From an uncultured Brachyspira sp. (GTDB taxonomy: Bacteria > Spirochaetota > Brachyspiria > Brachyspirales > Brachyspiraceae): 64,000 bases of DNA. This document shows positions 54,681 through 63,852 of this stretch, one piece after another (positions within the stretch are counted from its first letter, which is position 1; every line of letters begins with the position of its first letter). Both the position numbers and the translations under genes were made by a program. The notes beneath the pieces were generated by a model. That model searched no databases. It worked only from the letters and a program-made list of their open reading frames with translations, and was not told where the DNA came from. The DNA lies in NCBI RefSeq assembly GCF_910578695.1, contig NZ_CAJTQJ010000007.1, positions 30,412 to 94,411 of the forward strand, in the 5' to 3' direction.

Positions 54681-56591
54681 TTAAACATCCAAATTTTTAA
54701 CATACCTTGCATTAGATTCAATAAAATCTCTTCTAGGCTTAACTTCATCTCCCATAAGCATAGAAAATAATTGATCAGCTTTTTCAGCATCTTCTGTAAC
54801 TACTTGATACATAAGTCTGGTTTCAGGATTCATAGTAGTTTCCCATAATTGATCGGCATTCATTTCGCCCAAACCTTTATATCTTTGTATATCATATTTT
54901 CTGTCTTTATTTTCGCCTAATATTTTATCTCTCTGTTCATCAGAATAAGCATATACAAAATTTTTCTTATCGAAACTTATTTTATATAGGGGAGGAACGG
55001 CTATAAATATATGTCCTAAATCTATCAAAGGACGCATATACCTAAAGAAAAAAGTTAAAAGCAAAGTTCTTATATGCGAGCCGTCAATATCAGCATCAGC
55101 CATTATAATAATCCTTCCGTATCTTATTTTTGATATATCAAATGATGCCCCAATACCGCATCCTAATGCAGCAATAATAGGCTTTAAACTGTCAGTATCT
55201 ATTATTTTATCAAGTCTTGCTTTTTCTACATTTAATACTTTACCTCTAAGAGGCAAAATAGCTTGGAAATGTCTGTCTCTTCCTCCTTTAGCAGTACCGC
55301 CTGCAGAATCTCCCTCTACAAGATATACTTCGCATTTATCAACTTCCTGTTCTGAACAGTCGGCTAACTTTCCCGGTAATGAATCGCTTTCCAATGCATT
55401 TTTTCTTCTTGCTAAGTCTCTTGCCTTTCTAGCAGCTTCCCTCGCTTGTGCGGCGGATATGATTTTTTCTAAAATAGCTTTTATAACTTTAGGGTTTTGC
55501 GAAAAATAATCATTCAAGCCTTCAACTACAAGTTTTTCTGTTACAGTTCTAACCTCTGTATTGCCTAATTTTGTTTTTGTCTGTCCTTCAAATTGAGGAT
55601 TAGGTATTTTTACAGATACTACAGCAACTAATCCTTCTCTGGTATCCTCTCCCATAAATGTTATTTTATTTTTTTTATCCAATTCAAGCTTTTTAGCAAA
55701 ATCAGTATAAACTCTAGTCAAAGCAGTTCTGAATCCTACTAAATGAGTACCGCCCTCTGTAGTATTAATATTATTACAATAACTGAATATATTTTCATTA
55801 TATGCATCAACATACTGCATAGAAACTTCTACATCTGTTTTATCTTCATTTTTATGAAGGTATATAGGCTTATCATGCAATGTTTTTTTATTTTCATTAA
55901 GGTGGGTAATAAACATTTCTATACCGCCCTCATAATAAAAATCATTGCTAATAGTTTTGGATTCCCTCTCATCTTTGAGTGTTATTTTTATTCCTCTGTT
56001 AAGAAATGCTAATTCTCTTAATCTATTTGCAAGTATTTTATAGTCATATTCTGTTGTTTCAAATATATCAGCATCTGCTTTAAATGTTACTTTAGTTCCT
56101 GTTTTTAAGCTTGTTCCAACCTCTTTTACAGGTTCTTCAGCAACACCTTTATGATATACTTGTTTATAAAGCTTGCCGTCTTTACTCACTTCGGCTATTA
56201 ATTCTGTACTTAAAGCATTAACTACAGATACTCCTACGCCATGCAAACCGCCTGATACTTTATATGTTTCATTATCGAATTTACCGCCTGCATGCAGTTT
56301 AGTCATTACAACTTCCAAAGCAGAAATTTTAAGCTTCGGATGCATATCAACAGGTATTCCTCTTCCGTCATCTTCTACTTCTATTATATTATCTTTTTTT
56401 ATAGTAACAGTTATATTCTTACAATATCCTGCCATAGCTTCATCTATACTATTATCTACAACTTCATATACTAAATGATGCAGACCTTGAATGCCTGTAG
56501 AACCGATATACATACCAGGACGCTTTCTAACAGGGTCTAATCCCTCTAAAACTTGAATATTTTTCGAGCTATATGTTTTTTCTGCAGCCAT
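54681..56591 (-). CDS. gyrB: DNA gyrase subunit B
   Basis: 636 residues, typical GyrB length. GHKL ATPase domain (VYEVVDNSIDEAMAGY; DDGRGIPVDMH; GGLHGVGVSVVNAL), transducer, and TOPRIM with VEGDSAGGTAKGGRD and ADADIDGSHIRTLLLTFFFR; C-terminal IQRYKGLGEMN. Works with GyrA to introduce negative supercoils. Neither dnaA, recF nor gyrA is adjacent, so this is not a classical dnaA-gyrB origin region. AGAGGA is the ribosome-binding site. Confidence 0.98.
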   Translation of the reverse strand: MAAEKTYSSKNIQVLEGLDPVRKRPGMYIGSTGIQGLHHLVYEVVDNSIDEAMAGYCKNITVTIKKDNIIEVEDDGRGIPVDMHPKLKISALEVVMTKLHAGGKFDNETYKVSGGLHGVGVSVVNALSTELIAEVSKDGKLYKQVYHKGVAEEPVKEVGTSLKTGTKVTFKADADIFETTEYDYKILANRLRELAFLNRGIKITLKDERESKTISNDFYYEGGIEMFITHLNENKKTLHDKPIYLHKNEDKTDVEVSMQYVDAYNENIFSYCNNINTTEGGTHLVGFRTALTRVYTDFAKKLELDKKNKITFMGEDTREGLVAVVSVKIPNPQFEGQTKTKLGNTEVRTVTEKLVVEGLNDYFSQNPKVIKAILEKIISAAQAREAARKARDLARRKNALESDSLPGKLADCSEQEVDKCEVYLVEGDSAGGTAKGGRDRHFQAILPLRGKVLNVEKARLDKIIDTDSLKPIIAALGCGIGASFDISKIRYGRIIIMADADIDGSHIRTLLLTFFFRYMRPLIDLGHIFIAVPPLYKISFDKKNFVYAYSDEQRDKILGENKDRKYDIQRYKGLGEMNADQLWETTMNPETRLMYQVVTEDAEKADQLFSMLMGDEVKPRRDFIESNARYVKNLDV

Positions 56592-56779
56592 ATTTGTAAT
56601 TTTCCTCTTAAATATTTATTAATATTTATTATTTTTAAACTTTAATATGCATATTATATAATGAATAAAGTAATATTACAAATTTAAATTACAGTATTTT
56701 TGATAAAAATATTAGAATATTTTTGCTTTATTATATAAATGTCTAATAATTCATCTAATGTTTTTTATGCCTATAATCC

Positions 56780-56801
56780 CTGACATTCTTAACAATGTCA
56801 G
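56780..56801. other. Hairpin between gyrB and the exported-protein operon
   Basis: Eight-base-pair stem CTGACATT / AATGTCAG with a six-base loop. It lies downstream of the minus-strand gene ending at 56824, but no T run follows on that strand, so it is a weak terminator or a transcript-end stabiliser. Confidence 0.45.
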
Positions 56802-56823
56802 ACATTCATAATTTTTATATTAA

Positions 56824-57561
56824 TTATTTTTCTTTAAAATACTTTGATAAATCTACAGGCTTATCTTCAAGCCAAGATGACATAATGCATTCATATTTGC
56901 CTTTGCTTTTACTTAACTTGTATATTTGATATTCAATTCTTTCATTACTTCCGCCCACTATTTCTTTGGATTCTACCAGCATTTCATATATCCCGTCTCC
57001 GTCAATATCTTTAAATATATTATCCATTTGAGTAATAACAGAACTTTTCATAGAATTAATTTCTTTATAAAAAACTATATCAGCAATAAATTTTATATTA
57101 GAACCGTCTATTCTAAACATATACATATATATCTCTCTGTCTGTTCCATTATCATTTATAATATAGTATTTTATTATTCCTACTTCATTTTGCTTATCAT
57201 AAAAACTTTCTAAATCTACAGCTGCATTCTTTCCTATTTTATCCGCTTTATATGAAAACTCTTCATTATCTTTATTATATATTAAAATTTTATCACCCTG
57301 AACGGAGGATACTAAAGCTATAAATTCATTTCCTACTTTATGAAGTATATCAGCAATAACTATAGAATATACTTTATATCCCTTGCTTTGAAGTTCGGAT
57401 TTTAATTTTTCTGCCTGAGTATAATCGGCATTATTTATATCATCGCTTTTATAATAAACTATTTCTCCATTGCCTGAAAGATTAAATAAACTTTGCACAT
57501 CAATAGCATACAGAGGTATAGTTAATATTGAAAAAGTTATAATTAATAGTATTTTTTTCAT
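56824..57561 (-). CDS. Exported protein with an EF-loop-like motif, unknown function
   Basis: 245 residues with signal peptide MKKILLIITFSILTIPLYA. No family recognised. Near residue 180 it has NIFKDIDGDGIYEMLVES, a DxDGDGxxE calcium-loop of the FG-GAP/dockerin style also seen in the lipoprotein at 5860-7797. The rest is beta-rich with Tyr/Lys-heavy strands. Second gene of a minus-strand pair, 14 bases after the LolA-like gene; CGGAT upstream. Predicted periplasmic. Confidence 0.7.
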   Translation of the reverse strand: MKKILLIITFSILTIPLYAIDVQSLFNLSGNGEIVYYKSDDINNADYTQAEKLKSELQSKGYKVYSIVIADILHKVGNEFIALVSSVQGDKILIYNKDNEEFSYKADKIGKNAAVDLESFYDKQNEVGIIKYYIINDNGTDREIYMYMFRIDGSNIKFIADIVFYKEINSMKSSVITQMDNIFKDIDGDGIYEMLVESKEIVGGSNERIEYQIYKLSKSKGKYECIMSSWLEDKPVDLSKYFKEK

Positions 57562-57575
57562 AATTTTGCATCCGT

Positions 57576-58229
57576 TTAATAAGTTTTTATATCATTAAAT
57601 TCTATTTCGGAATTTACTTTCCCGTCAGAACTTTTATATTTAATAGTTTTTGGAAGTATATAATTATTCATTTCTTCATAAAAAATATATACATCATATA
57701 TTTTAGATTTTTTATTATAATATTCTGCTCTTTCTATTATATAAGTGTTTTTATTTACTGTATAATTTACGCTGTAATCTGCATTCTGTCCTTTTGCTCT
57801 TAATGTTATATAATAGTCATTTTTATTTTCTTTTACAGCTTCAAAAGTGAATTTTTTTGATAAGGAATTATAATCATCAGCATCTGCGACTAAAGTATAA
57901 AAACCTATAGTTTCTAATGCACCTTCAAATACAGAAAACATATTTCTGTAAAAACTATCAACATTTTCCAATATGATAGAAGGTTTATTTCCTTGAGAGA
58001 AAGTGAATTTTAATTTTATATCATTTTTTGTTTTTGTATAGCTTTTGGCTGGTATAGTATCTATTTGTCTTTGAACTATTTTTCCGTCTATATATGCCTC
58101 AAATTTTTTAGGATACATTGAAGAATATTTTTCTTTCATTTTATTATAAATATCCTGAAAATTAATATCTGCATTTTGAGTATATGCAGAAATATATAGT
58201 GTAATTATTATTAATATTATTTTTTTCAT
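57576..58229 (-). CDS. Exported LolA-like protein
   Basis: 217 residues with signal peptide MKKIILIIITLYISAYTQ. The mature domain has the half-barrel strand pattern of LolA/LolB-like proteins: KFEAYIDGKIVQRQI, KLKFTFSQGNKPSIILENVD, TFEAVKENKNDYYITLRAKG, and TYIIERAEYYNKKSKIYDVYIFYEE. LolA-like folds carry lipid moieties through the periplasm; a role in outer-membrane lipoprotein delivery is plausible but identity rests on pattern only. First gene of a two-gene minus-strand operon. Confidence 0.6.
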   Translation of the reverse strand: MKKIILIIITLYISAYTQNADINFQDIYNKMKEKYSSMYPKKFEAYIDGKIVQRQIDTIPAKSYTKTKNDIKLKFTFSQGNKPSIILENVDSFYRNMFSVFEGALETIGFYTLVADADDYNSLSKKFTFEAVKENKNDYYITLRAKGQNADYSVNYTVNKNTYIIERAEYYNKKSKIYDVYIFYEEMNNYILPKTIKYKSSDGKVNSEIEFNDIKTY

Positions 58230-58238
58230 ACTTTTATT

Positions 58239-58366
58239 ATTCTCGTAATATTTTTAGCTAGCAATAATAAAAAATATTAGTTAGCAATAATAAAAAAATA
58301 ATAGCATATTTTTTTATTTGACTAAGCTTGCAAGTATTAATATATTCTAAGCTTTATTACGAGAAT
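58239..58366. repeat. Widely spaced inverted repeat and direct repeats in a divergent promoter region
   Basis: Arms ATTCTCGTAATA (58239-58250) and TATTACGAGAAT (58355-58366) are exact reverse complements of 12 bases. Between them TAGCAATAATAAAAAA occurs twice (58259-58274 and 58282-58297, period 23). The region separates the divergent LolA-like and cysteine-motif genes. One arm overlaps the ribosome site of the LolA-like gene. Confidence 0.6.
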
Positions 58367-58439
58367 TATAATCTTGACTTTAATCTTAAAATATATTATA
58401 TTTGTAATATAAAAAATAAATATATTTATGGTAGTATTT

Positions 58440-58745
58440 ATGAGCGAAGAACAAAATGAACAGTTGTCAGAAGCAGGCATATATTGTGCCAACTGCAGAT
58501 ATTGCATCTTGTTTAGAAAGTCTAGCGGTATAGACGGTAACCAATATTTGCTTAGAGTAAAATGCACACAGGAGCAATGGCGTAAAAAACTTGGGGAAGA
58601 AAAAATGTACAAGTACTTTACGGTATCTAGGAGAACAGTAGAAAAATGTGATGATTATAAAGAGATGGGAGATTTGAGAAGTTTCCTTAAGTCTTTAAGA
58701 AAAAGTTTGCCTGTACGCGATGAAGTTTATACTATAAAGAAATAA
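58440..58745 (+). CDS. Small cysteine-motif protein, conserved type, unknown function
   Basis: 101 residues from the ATG at 58440 (an ATG four codons earlier is possible; neither has a strong ribosome site). IYCANCRYCILFRK gives C-x2-C-x2-C, and further Cys residues lie in LRVKCTQEQW and EKCDDYKEMGD, which could together bind a metal. Basic helices follow (LRSFLKSLRKSLPVRDEVY). From memory it resembles small conserved proteins of other spirochaetes, but I cannot confirm this. First gene of a four-gene operon ending in rsmA. Confidence 0.72.
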   Translation: MSEEQNEQLSEAGIYCANCRYCILFRKSSGIDGNQYLLRVKCTQEQWRKKLGEEKMYKYFTVSRRTVEKCDDYKEMGDLRSFLKSLRKSLPVRDEVYTIKK

Positions 58746-58755
58746 TGGATTTTTA

Positions 58756-59184
58756 GTGAAAAAAAGTTTTGTTTTTTTAGTTGTACTTGTTTTTTTATTA
58801 ATTTCATGTGCTTCAGCAGTTAAAATTTCTGTGGAGGAAGAAAATTATCCTAAAATAATAGCTGAAAAAGCATATAATGAATTTGGTAAAAACTATAAAA
58901 ATGCTATAGCCTATTATCAGTATATAATAGACAATTTTGACAGAGATAACTATGCTAAAGATGTAGCATGGGCATATTATGAAATAGGTTTTTGCTATTA
59001 TTATCAAAATAAGTATGAAGAGGCTTTAAAATATTTTAATATAGTTATAAATAATTTTACAGTTTTGCCTCCGAGAATTTTAGCCCAGAAGGTTATGCAG
59101 GATATTTATGAAAAAAAGCCTAAATTAAAGCCTTTGGAAGTTATAGAAGAGGAAGCAAATACTGAAGAAAATATAGACTCATGA
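58756..59184 (+). CDS. TPR-containing lipoprotein
   Basis: 142 residues from a GTG start ten bases after the previous gene. Signal VLVFLLISCAS gives a lipidated Cys at about residue 18. The mature part has one to two TPR units: AYNEFGKNYKNAIAYYQYIIDNF and WAYYEIGFCYYYQNKYEEALKYFNIVINNF, resembling the YbgF/BamD-type helical repeats. The C-terminus is acidic. Its stop overlaps the start of the next gene by four bases (ATGA). Function unknown; protein-interaction role is inferred. Confidence 0.78.
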   Translation: MKKSFVFLVVLVFLLISCASAVKISVEEENYPKIIAEKAYNEFGKNYKNAIAYYQYIIDNFDRDNYAKDVAWAYYEIGFCYYYQNKYEEALKYFNIVINNFTVLPPRILAQKVMQDIYEKKPKLKPLEVIEEEANTEENIDS

Positions 59185-60905
59185 AAAAAGAACATAGCAT
59201 TACCTCTAGTATTATACTAAGCTTTCTTATACTTAGTGTTTTCAGTGTATTTGTTATAATTTTAATATATGTTTTATATACCAGAGGAGAAGGCAGAAAT
59301 TATTCTCTAATTACATATATTTTGTACACCTTGATAATTTATAAGAGTTATATGCCGTATATAATATCTTTATGCATCTATTTTTCATTTTTTAAAGCTA
59401 AATATTTGAATCAGGAAAGTATTTCTAAAGTTATAGCAGTTCCAATATCTGTTATTTTTATTTTAGTTGGATTTTATATATTATACGATTTTTATTTCAC
59501 AGATTTTCTTATTTCAAGTCTTAATAATCATAATAATGCAGTAGATGCAAATATATATTATGAACATGAATTAAAATTAAAAAATGAAGCTTATGAATTA
59601 GCCAGAGAGCAATTAGCTCTTGGAAATTTGGACGAGGCATATAATTTTGCAGAAGGAGCTTTATTTTATGATAAAAATGACGGAAATACTTTGCTTTTGA
59701 TAAAAACTATACAAGAAGAAAAGAAAAAACATTATGAGAGAATGCATAGAGAAGAAGCAGAAAATATTAATAATTTAATGAGTCTTGGTACTAGAGAATT
59801 CAGCTTATCTAATTATAATAATGCAAATAAATATTTTACTGATATATTGAATTTAGATAAAAATAATCCTTTGGCATTATATTATCTAAATAGAATCAGT
59901 ATAGCAAGAAATAAAAAGCCCATTTATTATGGAAATACGGCTAAAGATATATCTGTATATGCAAGACTGTCAGAAACTATAAGTATGTATGAAAGCGGAA
60001 ATTTATGGAATGCTTATAATAGTATTTCTAAAATTTATTCAGAAGCTCCTGAAATTCCTGAAGTAAATAATTATTATTCTATAATAAGAGATGCTGTAAG
60101 TATGTATGATTTCTTTATTAGAGAAGCAAGAGAATTAAGAAAGGCTTATATTGATGATGCTGATTTATTAAAATATTCTCATGAATATAATCATAATGGA
60201 ATTAATTTAATGCTTGGAAAAAATATTTTATTATCATCATCAAGCAGTGCTGTATTTAGAAACCATTTGTATATATTTGATATTTCTCTTATAGAATTAG
60301 ATGATGAATTAAAGATTATAAGAAGCGATAATTTTCTTTTTGGAAAGGTAGCAGATTCTTATAAATCAACTAATAATATAAAAAATATTGTACTGAAAGC
60401 ATATTTTGATTCTAATAAAAATGAATATATTTATGATGATTCTTACAGCAAAATTATTCCTATAAATATATCATATAGCACATTAAATATTATAAAAAAT
60501 TTCAGCTATTTAAATTTAAAATATATAAGTTTATTTGATTTGTATACCTTAAGAAAGGAAATAACAAAATTTGGTTATTCAGATAAAGAGATTAATTTAG
60601 AGATTCTAATAAAGAATATAGAACCAGTAACATATTTATTATTATTTGTAATAATAGCTTATTATTCATTTAGATTCAGGCTTTCTATAGCTGCAGAAAA
60701 GTTCCGTTTTTATAATAGAATTACAGGTGTTTTAGGGACATTATTATTTTCTATAGTTTATAGAGTATTGATAAATTATCTTGCTGCATTAATGATAATG
60801 TTTTCGCATATTACTATAACTACTGTTCTTATAGTAGTTTTATCAGTATTTTTTACATTCTTTGTTATATTCCAAATGGTAAGAATACCTAGAGATGTTA
60901 GATAA
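59181..60905 (+). CDS. Membrane protein with a TPR region
   Basis: 574 residues. Three transmembrane helices at the N-terminus (about 10-33, 42-65, 78-102), a soluble segment with TPR-like repeats (AREQLALGNLDEAYNFAEGALFYDKND; REFSLSNYNNANKYFTDILNLDKNNPLALYYL), a beta-rich part (about 330-470), and three C-terminal helices (about 484-505, 520-545, 548-570). No known family. The four-base overlap upstream and the eleven-base overlap with rsmA show tight coupling. Probably an inner-membrane organiser. Confidence 0.78.
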   Translation: MKKEHSITSSIILSFLILSVFSVFVIILIYVLYTRGEGRNYSLITYILYTLIIYKSYMPYIISLCIYFSFFKAKYLNQESISKVIAVPISVIFILVGFYILYDFYFTDFLISSLNNHNNAVDANIYYEHELKLKNEAYELAREQLALGNLDEAYNFAEGALFYDKNDGNTLLLIKTIQEEKKKHYERMHREEAENINNLMSLGTREFSLSNYNNANKYFTDILNLDKNNPLALYYLNRISIARNKKPIYYGNTAKDISVYARLSETISMYESGNLWNAYNSISKIYSEAPEIPEVNNYYSIIRDAVSMYDFFIREARELRKAYIDDADLLKYSHEYNHNGINLMLGKNILLSSSSSAVFRNHLYIFDISLIELDDELKIIRSDNFLFGKVADSYKSTNNIKNIVLKAYFDSNKNEYIYDDSYSKIIPINISYSTLNIIKNFSYLNLKYISLFDLYTLRKEITKFGYSDKEINLEILIKNIEPVTYLLLFVIIAYYSFRFRLSIAAEKFRFYNRITGVLGTLLFSIVYRVLINYLAALMIMFSHITITTVLIVVLSVFFTFFVIFQMVRIPRDVR

Positions 60906-61740
60906 TTTATATTCAAAGAGAGATATAATATCATATTTAAAAGATAAATCTATATTTCCAAATAAAAACAGAGGTCAGAATTTTTTATGCGATAGAAATA
61001 TTGCATATAATATTGCAAGTATTATACCAGATAATTTATCAAGGTCAGAATATGCTTTAGAAATAGGGGGCGGACTTGGAGCTTTAAGCAATATGCTTTA
61101 CTCTATATATAAAGAAAAACTTATGATAGTAGAATATGATAATGCTTTATATAATCATTTAAAAGAAAAATTTGATGATATTAATATAATACATAAAGAT
61201 ATATTAACAGTTGATATATGCAGCTTAAAAAATAAGTATGATATTTATGGAAATATACCTTATAATATAGCAAGTCCTATAATGGAATGGCTTTTGGAAA
61301 AATCTTATAATAAATGGAATTATGCTGTATTTATGGTTCAAAGCGATTTTGCACAAAGACTAACAGCAATAGAAAATACAGAAAATTATTCTTCTTTGAC
61401 TTTATTTGCCAACTTTATGTCATATATTAAATTGGAGTATAATGTTTCTAAAGATGTTTTTTACCCTGTGCCTAAAGTTACTTCTTCTATAATAAGCATC
61501 ATACCGAAGGAAGTTGATATTAATATGATAGAAGTATTTAAATCAGTGGCAAAAACTTTGTTTCATAATAGAAGAAAAACTATAAAAAATAATTTTATTA
61601 ATTCTCCGTATTTAAATATAAATAAAGAAAATATTGATAAAATACTAAAAAAATCAAATATAGATGAAAATATAAGAGGAGAAACTTTGCATCTAAGTAA
61701 AGTAATAGAACTTTCTAATATTGTATCAGAATATATTTAA
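60895..61740 (+). CDS. rsmA: 16S rRNA adenine dimethyltransferase RsmA (KsgA)
   Basis: 281 residues. RGQNFLCDRNIAYNIA at the start, SAM-binding ALEIGGGLGALSNML, and catalytic GNIPYNIASPIMEWLL (NxPY variant). The C-terminal helical domain carries LFHNRRKTIKNNF. It dimethylates two adenines in helix 45 of 16S rRNA during late 30S assembly. Starts inside the end of the TPR membrane protein gene. Its stop codon overlaps that of the convergent lipoprotein gene, so no terminator space remains between them. Confidence 0.95.
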   Translation: MLDNLYSKRDIISYLKDKSIFPNKNRGQNFLCDRNIAYNIASIIPDNLSRSEYALEIGGGLGALSNMLYSIYKEKLMIVEYDNALYNHLKEKFDDINIIHKDILTVDICSLKNKYDIYGNIPYNIASPIMEWLLEKSYNKWNYAVFMVQSDFAQRLTAIENTENYSSLTLFANFMSYIKLEYNVSKDVFYPVPKVTSSIISIIPKEVDINMIEVFKSVAKTLFHNRRKTIKNNFINSPYLNINKENIDKILKKSNIDENIRGETLHLSKVIELSNIVSEYI

Positions 61741-62276
61741 TTATTTGTTATAATTCTAACAGATTGAATAATATTATTTATTGTTTTTTCATCTTTCTTG
61801 CTATTTGCATTATACATACACATTATTTGAAGTATGCCGTTATCATGCATCATTATAAGAGATTTATGATATGTTTTATTAGGTCCGTAATAGAAACTGC
61901 TTAAAACCTCGTATGAATTCGGAAGATTTTTAGAAATTTCTTCTGAAACTACTCTGAATTCTTTTGCAGCATAATGATTTCTCAAACCATTTATAACATT
62001 ATTTTTTGCTTTTTCTAAACTCACCATTCCGCTGTACATAGGCTTATATTTAGTGTATACAATAGTATATATTGCTGTATGTCTTTCTACACCATACGAT
62101 TCGTGAAATGCTACTGTATTATCAATTTGAACTGTTCCATCTAAAAAACCTGCTTTAAAGTCTTCTGGTATATCCATTTCTATATCTGCAAGAGTTATAG
62201 TTTTATTTTTTTGCATACATGAAAATAATGACAATATTATCATTACAATCAATAATTTTACTATTACTTTATTCAT
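61737..62276 (-). CDS. Small lipoprotein, unknown function
   Basis: 179 residues from the ATG at 62276, chosen because it gives a compact lipoprotein signal MNKVIVKLLIVMIILSLFSC with Cys20 lipidated; an ATG sixteen codons upstream is also in frame, and neither has a good ribosome site. The mature domain resembles the PsbP/DUF1795-like fold style (ITLADIEMDIPEDFKAG ... VISEEISKNLPNSYEVLSSFYYG), i.e. a small beta-sandwich common in lipoproteins of this kind, but I assign no function. Convergent with rsmA with overlapping stop codons. Confidence 0.68.
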   Translation of the reverse strand: MNKVIVKLLIVMIILSLFSCMQKNKTITLADIEMDIPEDFKAGFLDGTVQIDNTVAFHESYGVERHTAIYTIVYTKYKPMYSGMVSLEKAKNNVINGLRNHYAAKEFRVVSEEISKNLPNSYEVLSSFYYGPNKTYHKSLIMMHDNGILQIMCMYNANSKKDEKTINNIIQSVRIITNN

Positions 62277-62336
62277 AGACTTATTATATATTATAATATA
62301 TATTTTTAAAGCAAAAATTATCATATATTTATTTTT

Positions 62337-62365
62337 TTTACAAAAATAAATATTTTTTTTATATT
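62337..62365 (+). promoter_or_regulatory. Promoter of pyruvate kinase
   Basis: TTTACA at 62337-62342, 17-base spacer, TATATT at 62360-62365, about 53 bases before the ATG. Confidence 0.45.
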
Positions 62366-62418
62366 ATACTTGATATAATTTTTTAATATTTAATTTTTAA
62401 AGGATATGTAAAAATATA

Positions 62419-63852
62419 ATGAGAAAAACAAAAATAATAGCGACTTTAGGACCAAGATGGTCAAATGAAGATATGGTAAAAAAGATTATAGAAAATGGTG
62501 CAGATGTATGCAGACTAAACTTTTCTTTCGGCAGTTATGAGGAACATTTAGAAAGGATAAATATAATAAGAAAAGTTTCAAGCGATTTGAAGAAGCCTGT
62601 AGCTATACTTGCTGATTTGCAGGGACCTAAAATAAGAATAGGCAAATTGAAAGATTCTATATTTGTAAAAGAAGGAGATATAGTAAAATTAAGCGGATAT
62701 AAAGAAACTAATGATGAAAATATTATTCCCACAACTCATTCTAATATAGCATACGATGTAAGAGCTGGTTCTATGCTTTTGATAGCTGACGGTACTATAC
62801 AATTAATAGCAGAATCTAGTGATGAGGCTTCTAAACTTGTGGTATGCAAAGTTATAACAGGAGGAACTATATTAAGCGGAAAAGGAATTAATCTTCCCGG
62901 TGCTCATGTTACAACAGAGGTTCTTACAGAAAAGGATATAAGCGATGCTTTATTTGCTTCAAAAAGCGGTGCTAATTATTTAGGAATGAGTTTTGTAAGA
63001 AGAGCTGAAGATGTTATCAGATTAAGAAAAATTTTAGATGATAATAATTTTAGGAATGTAGGTATTATATCAAAAATAGAAAATACAGAATCTTTAGAAA
63101 ATTTAGAAGATATAATAAAGAATTCCGACGGAGTTATGGTGGCAAGAGGAGATTTAGGCGTAGAAATACCTTTCGGAGAAGTTCCTGTTTGGCAGAAAAA
63201 AATATTAAAGATGGCTAATGATATGGGAAAAATCACAATTATAGCCACTCAAATGCTTGAGAGTATGACAAAAAGCCCCGTGCCTTCAAGAGCTGAGGCT
63301 AGCGATGTTGCTAATGCTGTTTTGGACGGTACTGATGTAGTTATGATGTCTGCTGAAACTGCTTCAGGAGATTATCCTATAGAGTCTGTTAAGGCTATGG
63401 TTTCAATAGTAGAAGCTGCAGAAAAATCTATTACAAAATCTCTGCATGATAATTTATCATATTCGGATATGGGAGTTAATGATGCTTTATCTGACAGTGC
63501 TTCATATTTATCATATTGTTTAGATAATAAAGTGATAATTGCACTTTCAAGGTCTGGATTTACTGTTAAAAATTTATCTAAAAAAAGACCTAAAACTGCT
63601 ATTGTTTTTATGTCTGCTGATTCTGATTTATGTAATATGCTTTCTATATATCATAATGTTTATACTATACTTATGCCTGAGGATTTGAATTTCAGTGCAG
63701 GTATTAGTCATGGCGGACAAATTGATATATTAGAAGATACATTAGTTAAGCATAATTTAGCAGAACACGGCGATACTGCTATACTTGTCAGCGGAAGCAA
63801 ATGGCAGGGAAGATGGCAGGAAAATAGTGTTCGTGTAGTTATAATACATTAA
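62419..63852 (+). CDS. pyk: Pyruvate kinase
   Basis: 477 residues. MRKTKIIATLGPRWSNEDM, VCRLNFSFGSYEEH, KIENTESLENL, MVARGDLGVEIPFGEVPVWQKK and IIATQMLESMTKSPVPSRAEASDVANAVLDGTD cover substrate, metal and ADP binding. Final step of glycolysis, phosphoenolpyruvate to pyruvate with ATP formation; it also sets the PEP/pyruvate ratio that drives the PTS seen at 17.4-20.4 kb. AGGA lies upstream. C-terminal regulatory domain is complete. After the stop the last 148 bases hold no gene I can support. Confidence 0.97.
   Translation: MRKTKIIATLGPRWSNEDMVKKIIENGADVCRLNFSFGSYEEHLERINIIRKVSSDLKKPVAILADLQGPKIRIGKLKDSIFVKEGDIVKLSGYKETNDENIIPTTHSNIAYDVRAGSMLLIADGTIQLIAESSDEASKLVVCKVITGGTILSGKGINLPGAHVTTEVLTEKDISDALFASKSGANYLGMSFVRRAEDVIRLRKILDDNNFRNVGIISKIENTESLENLEDIIKNSDGVMVARGDLGVEIPFGEVPVWQKKILKMANDMGKITIIATQMLESMTKSPVPSRAEASDVANAVLDGTDVVMMSAETASGDYPIESVKAMVSIVEAAEKSITKSLHDNLSYSDMGVNDALSDSASYLSYCLDNKVIIALSRSGFTVKNLSKKRPKTAIVFMSADSDLCNMLSIYHNVYTILMPEDLNFSAGISHGGQIDILEDTLVKHNLAEHGDTAILVSGSKWQGRWQENSVRVVIIH

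Noticed and set aside
54681..56591. Replication origin near gyrB
   Set aside because: No dnaA, dnaN or recF gene and no cluster of DnaA boxes seen around gyrB.
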